Origin: Pseudoscleropodium purum
Taxonomy: Eukaryota; Streptophyta; Bryopsida; Hypnales; Brachytheciaceae
Direction: 5' to 3'
DNA length: 64,000 nucleotides
Assembly: GCA_963969395.1 (NCBI GenBank)
Contig: OZ017799.1
Location: 14,324,501 to 14,388,500 of the forward strand
A model generated the notes under the pieces. The model was not told the origin of the DNA, did no database searches, and was given only the letters and a program-made list of their open reading frames with translations. The position numbers and the translations under genes were made by a program. Of the stretch, positions 60,196-64,000 are shown one piece after another (within the stretch, counting starts at the first letter, position 1; each line of letters opens with the position of its first letter).

Positions 60196-61505
60196 TAGGA
60201 GGTTCAAAAAGTGCCTAGGCTCTAAAAGTGCCCACTTCTACAAATGTACACTGCATGCACATGTTTCTTTTTGTAGCCTTTAGCAATGTACAAATAGTAA
60301 ACATTTTAGGAAGTGGATGATTTTAGAACCCTATTCCATATCCACTTCAAAATTTCATAACTAATTTTACAAGGCTCCCCAAAATATGAAACGACTTGGG
60401 TTAGATGCCAATTCCACTTGCCCATTAGGGAAAACTTACTGAAAAATATTTCCAAGAGGTTTCACCTCCCCATAAATTGGTTCAAGCCCTTAAATGGTCG
60501 GTTTATGGACCTGCTACCTTACATTATAACGATTTTTCCCAAATTGTCAATTCTAGAGAAGGATTTAGGGGCCAGCCAGAGGCAGAAAAAGTGTCGGTTT
60601 TGGGTGCATCTCCTTGTGCTCGCAAGCTATCAACCGCCCGATCTTTTCGGAAGATCGTCGCCTTCCGTTCTCATCATGCTTTTCGCCCCCTCCTCTCCAA
60701 ACCCAGATGGCGACTTCCGATTGCAAGCCTGTCAACGGCAGAACCTTGTCGTCATCGTCCCGGCGTTCCTTTGCTTTCTGCACTTCCGCAGCAACGCATT
60801 GCCAGTACACTATCCACCACGTGGACCCTCTAACGACCTCCCCTTTTCCCCAGTGCAACTCTTCCTCGCACTTGCCGGCTTCCTCAAATTTGCGCAAACA
60901 CGTAAATTCCCATCAATCCTATCATGAGCTAATGATGCGATCATCGGGGAATTCGGGAGGCGATTAACTTAGCGTAAGTAAAACTTGCACTCCATTGTGG
61001 GTGAATCCCAGCTCTCATGTCAGTGCCAGTGGTGAGGTTTTAACTTACTTTGAACATCGTCTTTGAATGTCGAAAGATTGCGATAAAGGGCCTTGGCTTC
61101 CGTCGCCCTGAGTTTTTTGGGTTCCGTTACAGTCGGGAATTCGTCTTTTTGTCAGAAAGTTGTCAGGGCTGAGTTCGCTGGAGTTTTGTAAATAATCAAA
61201 GTCGAGGGTACAATTGGTTGCTGCCGCCCGACCAATAGCATCTTATCATCAACTGGAGTCGCTGGGGCGAGAGTGAGGACTGTGAGGACTGAGGAGAGTC
61301 CGTCTCTCTCGCACTGAGTTACGAGGTGGTTGCCAATCATCGAGCGCCACTGTTTAGTGTTCGTTAGGTGGCCTGAGGTTGTCAAATCATCGCTTTGGTC
61401 CTGGATTCTGGCATCCAATTGTTGCTGCGAGAGGGGGGGTTGCGAGATTCGGGTGTGAGGGCTTGTGGAGAGGTTTGCGGTTGAGGGAGGAAGGACGTGG
61501 CCGCT
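60196..61505 (+). promoter_or_regulatory. Upstream region of the NADP-malate dehydrogenase gene
   Basis: Composition shifts from AT-rich to balanced at about 60,560. A perfect palindromic G-box, CCACGTGG, lies at 60,817-60,824, about 690 bp before the ATG; such boxes are bound by light- and ABA-related bZIP and bHLH factors. Frames of 110-170 codons here overlap on both strands and match no family, so I treat the stretch as promoter and leader. Confidence 0.45.
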
Positions 61506-61506
61506 A

Positions 61507-61537
<31 letters not shown>

Positions 61538-62891
61538 GGGGAACGCGGCTGCCGGGTCCCTGGTGAGCAGCCATGGCAATGCGTTGGGGAAGGTGGACGG
61601 CGGCGGACATGGACTGTGTAGTGCGTTTCTGGGCCGCAGAGTGGCGACAGGGGGATGCGTGACAGTGGCGAGAGCTCAGAGGAGGCGAGGAGGTCGTGTG
61701 GTGGCGTATGTTGCCCCGAGCACCGCCGAGAAATCGTTGAGCGAGAGCCCCGCCAGCGGCGTGGCGGAGAGCCAGAAGAGAGGGCAATGCTTCGGTGTTT
61801 TCTGTGTCACCTACGATTTGAAGGAGGGCGAGAGGCCCAAGACATGGAAGAAGACGGTCCGCATCGCCGTGTCCGGTGCCGCGGGGATGATTGCAAACCA
61901 TTTGTTGTTCAAGCTCGCGTCCGGAGAAGTGTTTGGCCAGGACCAGCCCATCGTGCTCAACTTGCTGGGGTCCGAGCGGTCGCGCGACGCGCTGGAGGGA
62001 GTGGCCATGGAGTTGGAGGATTCGCTCTTCCCGCTCTTGAGAGAGGTGAATATCGGCATTGAAGCCGAGGAGATTTTCGCTGACGCGGACTGGGCCCTCC
62101 TCATCGGCGCCAAGCCTCGAGGTCCCGGCATGGAGAGAGCCGACTTGCTCGACCTCAACGGACAGATCTTCGCGCAGCAAGGGAGAGCGCTGAACGCCGT
62201 CGCGAGCGCCGACGTGAAGGTGATGGTGGTGGGCAATCCGTGCAACACGAACGCGTTGATCGCGATGAAGAATGCGCCGCGTCTCAACCCCTTGAATTTC
62301 CACGCCCTCACGAGATTGGACGAGAATCGAGCCAAGTGCCAATTAGCCCTCAAGGCCGGCGTCTTCTACGACAACGTTTCCAACGTTACCATCTGGGGCA
62401 ACCACTCAACCACGCAAGTGCCCGATTTCTTGAACGCCAAGATCCACGGCGCGCGCGTGGTGGATGTGATCCAGGACGAGAAGTGGTTGAAGGGGGAGTT
62501 CACGCCGCGAGTGCAGAAGCGCGGCGGCGCGCTCATTAAGAAATGGGGACGATCATCGGCCGCGTCGACGGCGGTGTCGATCGCGGACGCCATCAAATCT
62601 CTCATCACTCCCACTCTGGAGGGTGATTGGTTTTCTTCAGGGGTGTATACGAACGGCAACCCTTATGGAATTGCCGAGGACATCATCTTCAGCATGCCGT
62701 GCCGCTCCAAGGGCGATGGGGGCTGGGAGTTGGTCACGGATTGTGAAGTGGACGACTACTTGCGTGAGCGCATCAAGAAGTCGGAAGACGAGTTAGTCGC
62801 GGAGAAGAAGTGCGTGGCGCATCTCATCGGCCAAGAGAACGGCTACTGTGACCTTCCCGACGGCGACACAATGTTGCCCGGAGAGCAGTAA
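61506..62891 (+). CDS. NADP-MDH: Chloroplast NADP-malate dehydrogenase, intronless
   Basis: Reduces oxaloacetate to malate with NADPH in the stroma, exporting reducing power through the malate valve; switched on by thioredoxin in light. The 461-residue frame starts at ATG 61506 with an Ala-rich transit peptide (~1-75). The thiol-regulated N-terminal extension has Cys95 and Cys100 (CFGVFC); the C-terminal extension has Cys436 and Cys448 ([13 protein letters not shown]), the spacing seen in the sorghum enzyme. Core: NAD(P) fold [13 protein letters not shown] (~122), NADP-selective GSERS (155-159), substrate arginines in [11 protein letters not shown] (205, 211), TRLDENR (Asp272, Arg275), catalytic His300 (WGNHSTTQ). 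It ends MLPGEQ, where angiosperm enzymes usually end in GEV. No intron, unlike the many-exon angiosperm genes. Confidence 0.95.
61509..61532 (+). repeat. (GCT)n microsatellite in the transit peptide
   Basis: Eight consecutive GCT codons encode the Ala run straight after the initiator Met of the NADP-malate dehydrogenase precursor. Confidence 0.9.
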
Positions 62892-64000
62892 GATGAATCT
62901 CATTCATGGAATTAGTCTCCTAAATCGTCATGTCCACTTTCCTTGTGATTTTTTAATACGTCGCTGTTAGTTTCCCGGTGGCGAAATGGAATGTTGATGA
63001 GTTGCAAGACTGTCGTAAGCTACAGGCTGTCCGCTAGGGAGGAGGAGGAGGAGGTGCGCGTTTGTAGATTTTTTTTCCTTGAGTATTCCCTGCACATGTA
63101 CCCTTCCATTTTGAGACTGGGAGCATCTTGTTACGGATGCAATAGAAAATGCAGGAGGCTGTCAGCAGTAGTGGACGTGAGCCCCAGGTTCTTGCTTGCC
63201 ACTTGATAGCCATGGAGAGAACGAAGAATGAAGCGGGCCTGCACTTACGGAGTGACAAGGAGACTTAGGAATTGTGAATAAGCATCATAGGTGATTAGTT
63301 TTTTTTAATGTGAATTGCCTTAGTTGATGAAACTCCAAGTGAAACAGCGAGTGTTGAATATTACGTACTGATCACAGCTTGAAGATGATCGCCAATGCTT
63401 TTGCTCTCTTTCGGTACACCCACATGTTACAGACTCTGGAATCCGACTCCGCATGTTGTAGTGTCAATTTCGTTAGGAGTACCCACTCTAGACCTTGGCT
63501 GAGATCTAGAAAACCACAGAACAGGAACGACTTTCGCACCCCGTGGTGATAACTCGGAGTCGAATTTGAACGGTGAGTACCCATTCTAGGCTCTTGACTG
63601 CCGGAACCTTACTCGAATCATGGAGGTGAAAGTAGCAATGCTGGTTTTCTTTTTCTTTCTTTTTTTCTTGAAACAAAAGGGGCAAGCTCATTGCTGAAAG
63701 AAAAGTAACACAAATCACCGCACGAGGACCGCAGGACTAGAGACTGGAAAGCGATAAAGTAGAGATTGTTTCTGGTTACAATTTGTTCACCATGAAAAAC
63801 ACACCTTGCCAGAGCAACAGAAAGCGATTCTCTCTCGATTCTTTGATCCTCTTCTTCTGGAATCTGGATTCGAAAGGAAGGATGAAGATTCATGGGAGGA
63901 AACTTTTGCTGTATCACTATTTTTCAGCGACGATTAACACGCAAGTTCAAGGCAAGACTCTCGCTGGAGAGACTGAAGTTAGGGCTTATGTTTCTGATGT
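62892..64000. other. 3' flank of NADP-MDH; possible partial exon at the window end
   Basis: Probable 3' UTR to about 63,300. Two 25-bp near-repeats (GAGTACCCACTCTAG and GAGTACCCATTCTAG) lie near 63,477 and 63,573. From about 63,928, after TTTTTCAG, a plus-strand frame reads TINTQVQGKTLAGETEVRAY and stays open to the window edge. It could be an exon of the next gene, but is too short to assign. Confidence 0.3.

Noticed and set aside
61497..61505. Upstream GTG as a start for NADP-MDH
   Set aside because: A nuclear plant gene would start at the ATG at 61506; the GTG adds only three residues.
61152..62353. Long open frames (up to 396 codons) on the strand opposite NADP-MDH
   Set aside because: They lie antisense to a firmly identified gene of high GC content and encode no recognisable protein.
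17332..63189. An 18-bp identity (TGGACGTGAGCCCCAGGT) between the end of ARF exon 12 and the 3' flank of NADP-MDH
   Set aside because: The flanking sequences do not match, so this is probably coincidence.

Overview
The window is nuclear DNA of a land plant. Spliceosomal introns interrupt a canonical auxin response factor gene, a chloroplast-targeted, thiol-regulated NADP-malate dehydrogenase is present, and the spaces between genes are AT-rich and full of decayed plant-type transposons (Ty3/gypsy, hAT, CACTA, Tc1/mariner-like MITEs). Two of the four recognised genes are intronless and the introns of the others are mostly a few hundred bases. That would fit a non-seed plant such as a bryophyte, but this is only an inference and the species cannot be fixed from the sequence.

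Four genes are well supported. (1) An activator-type ARF with 15 coding exons, + strand, 12,521 (or 12,467) to 19,401, with a long leader. (2) An intronless DGAT3-like gene, + strand, 27,438-28,706. It encodes a soluble thioredoxin-like [2Fe-2S] protein with two lysine/serine tracts. (3) A three-exon gene for the mitochondrial ribosomal protein uL29m (L47), - strand, 31,593 to 29,871, convergent with DGAT3. (4) An intronless chloroplast NADP-malate dehydrogenase, + strand, 61,506-62,891, with all four regulatory cysteines. They share no pathway in an obvious way; they lie as islands in repeat-rich DNA.

The rest by region. 1-10.4 kb has no recognised gene but holds a 154-bp tandem repeat broken by a TA-flanked MITE. 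19.4-27 kb is AT-rich and holds two mariner-like inverted-repeat elements and small tandem duplications. 30.4-32.35 kb carries a scattered CAGTA(C/T)TG motif array in and upstream of the uL29m gene. 33.8-38.4 kb holds a 641-bp MITE and a broken retroelement ORF rearranged into an inverted repeat. 38.4-45.5 kb is a Ty3/gypsy element on the - strand with gag, protease, RT, RNase H and integrase, a tRNA-Asp-type primer site and many stops. A 316-bp hAT-type element with a perfect 8-bp target duplication sits inside its gag. 46.3-49.9 kb has several duplicated segments and a second copy of the 641-bp MITE family. 49.9-57.2 kb is mostly featureless, with another MITE and a CT-rich minisatellite. 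57.2-58.9 kb is a complete non-autonomous CACTA element with a GAA target duplication. A 520-bp repeat near 7 kb recurs inverted near 60 kb.

The most informative observations are the nested hAT insertion, the CACTA element, and the stop codons of the decayed retroelements. Those stops are nearly all TAG or TGA and almost never TAA, as expected if methylated CAG and CGA codons decayed by cytosine deamination.
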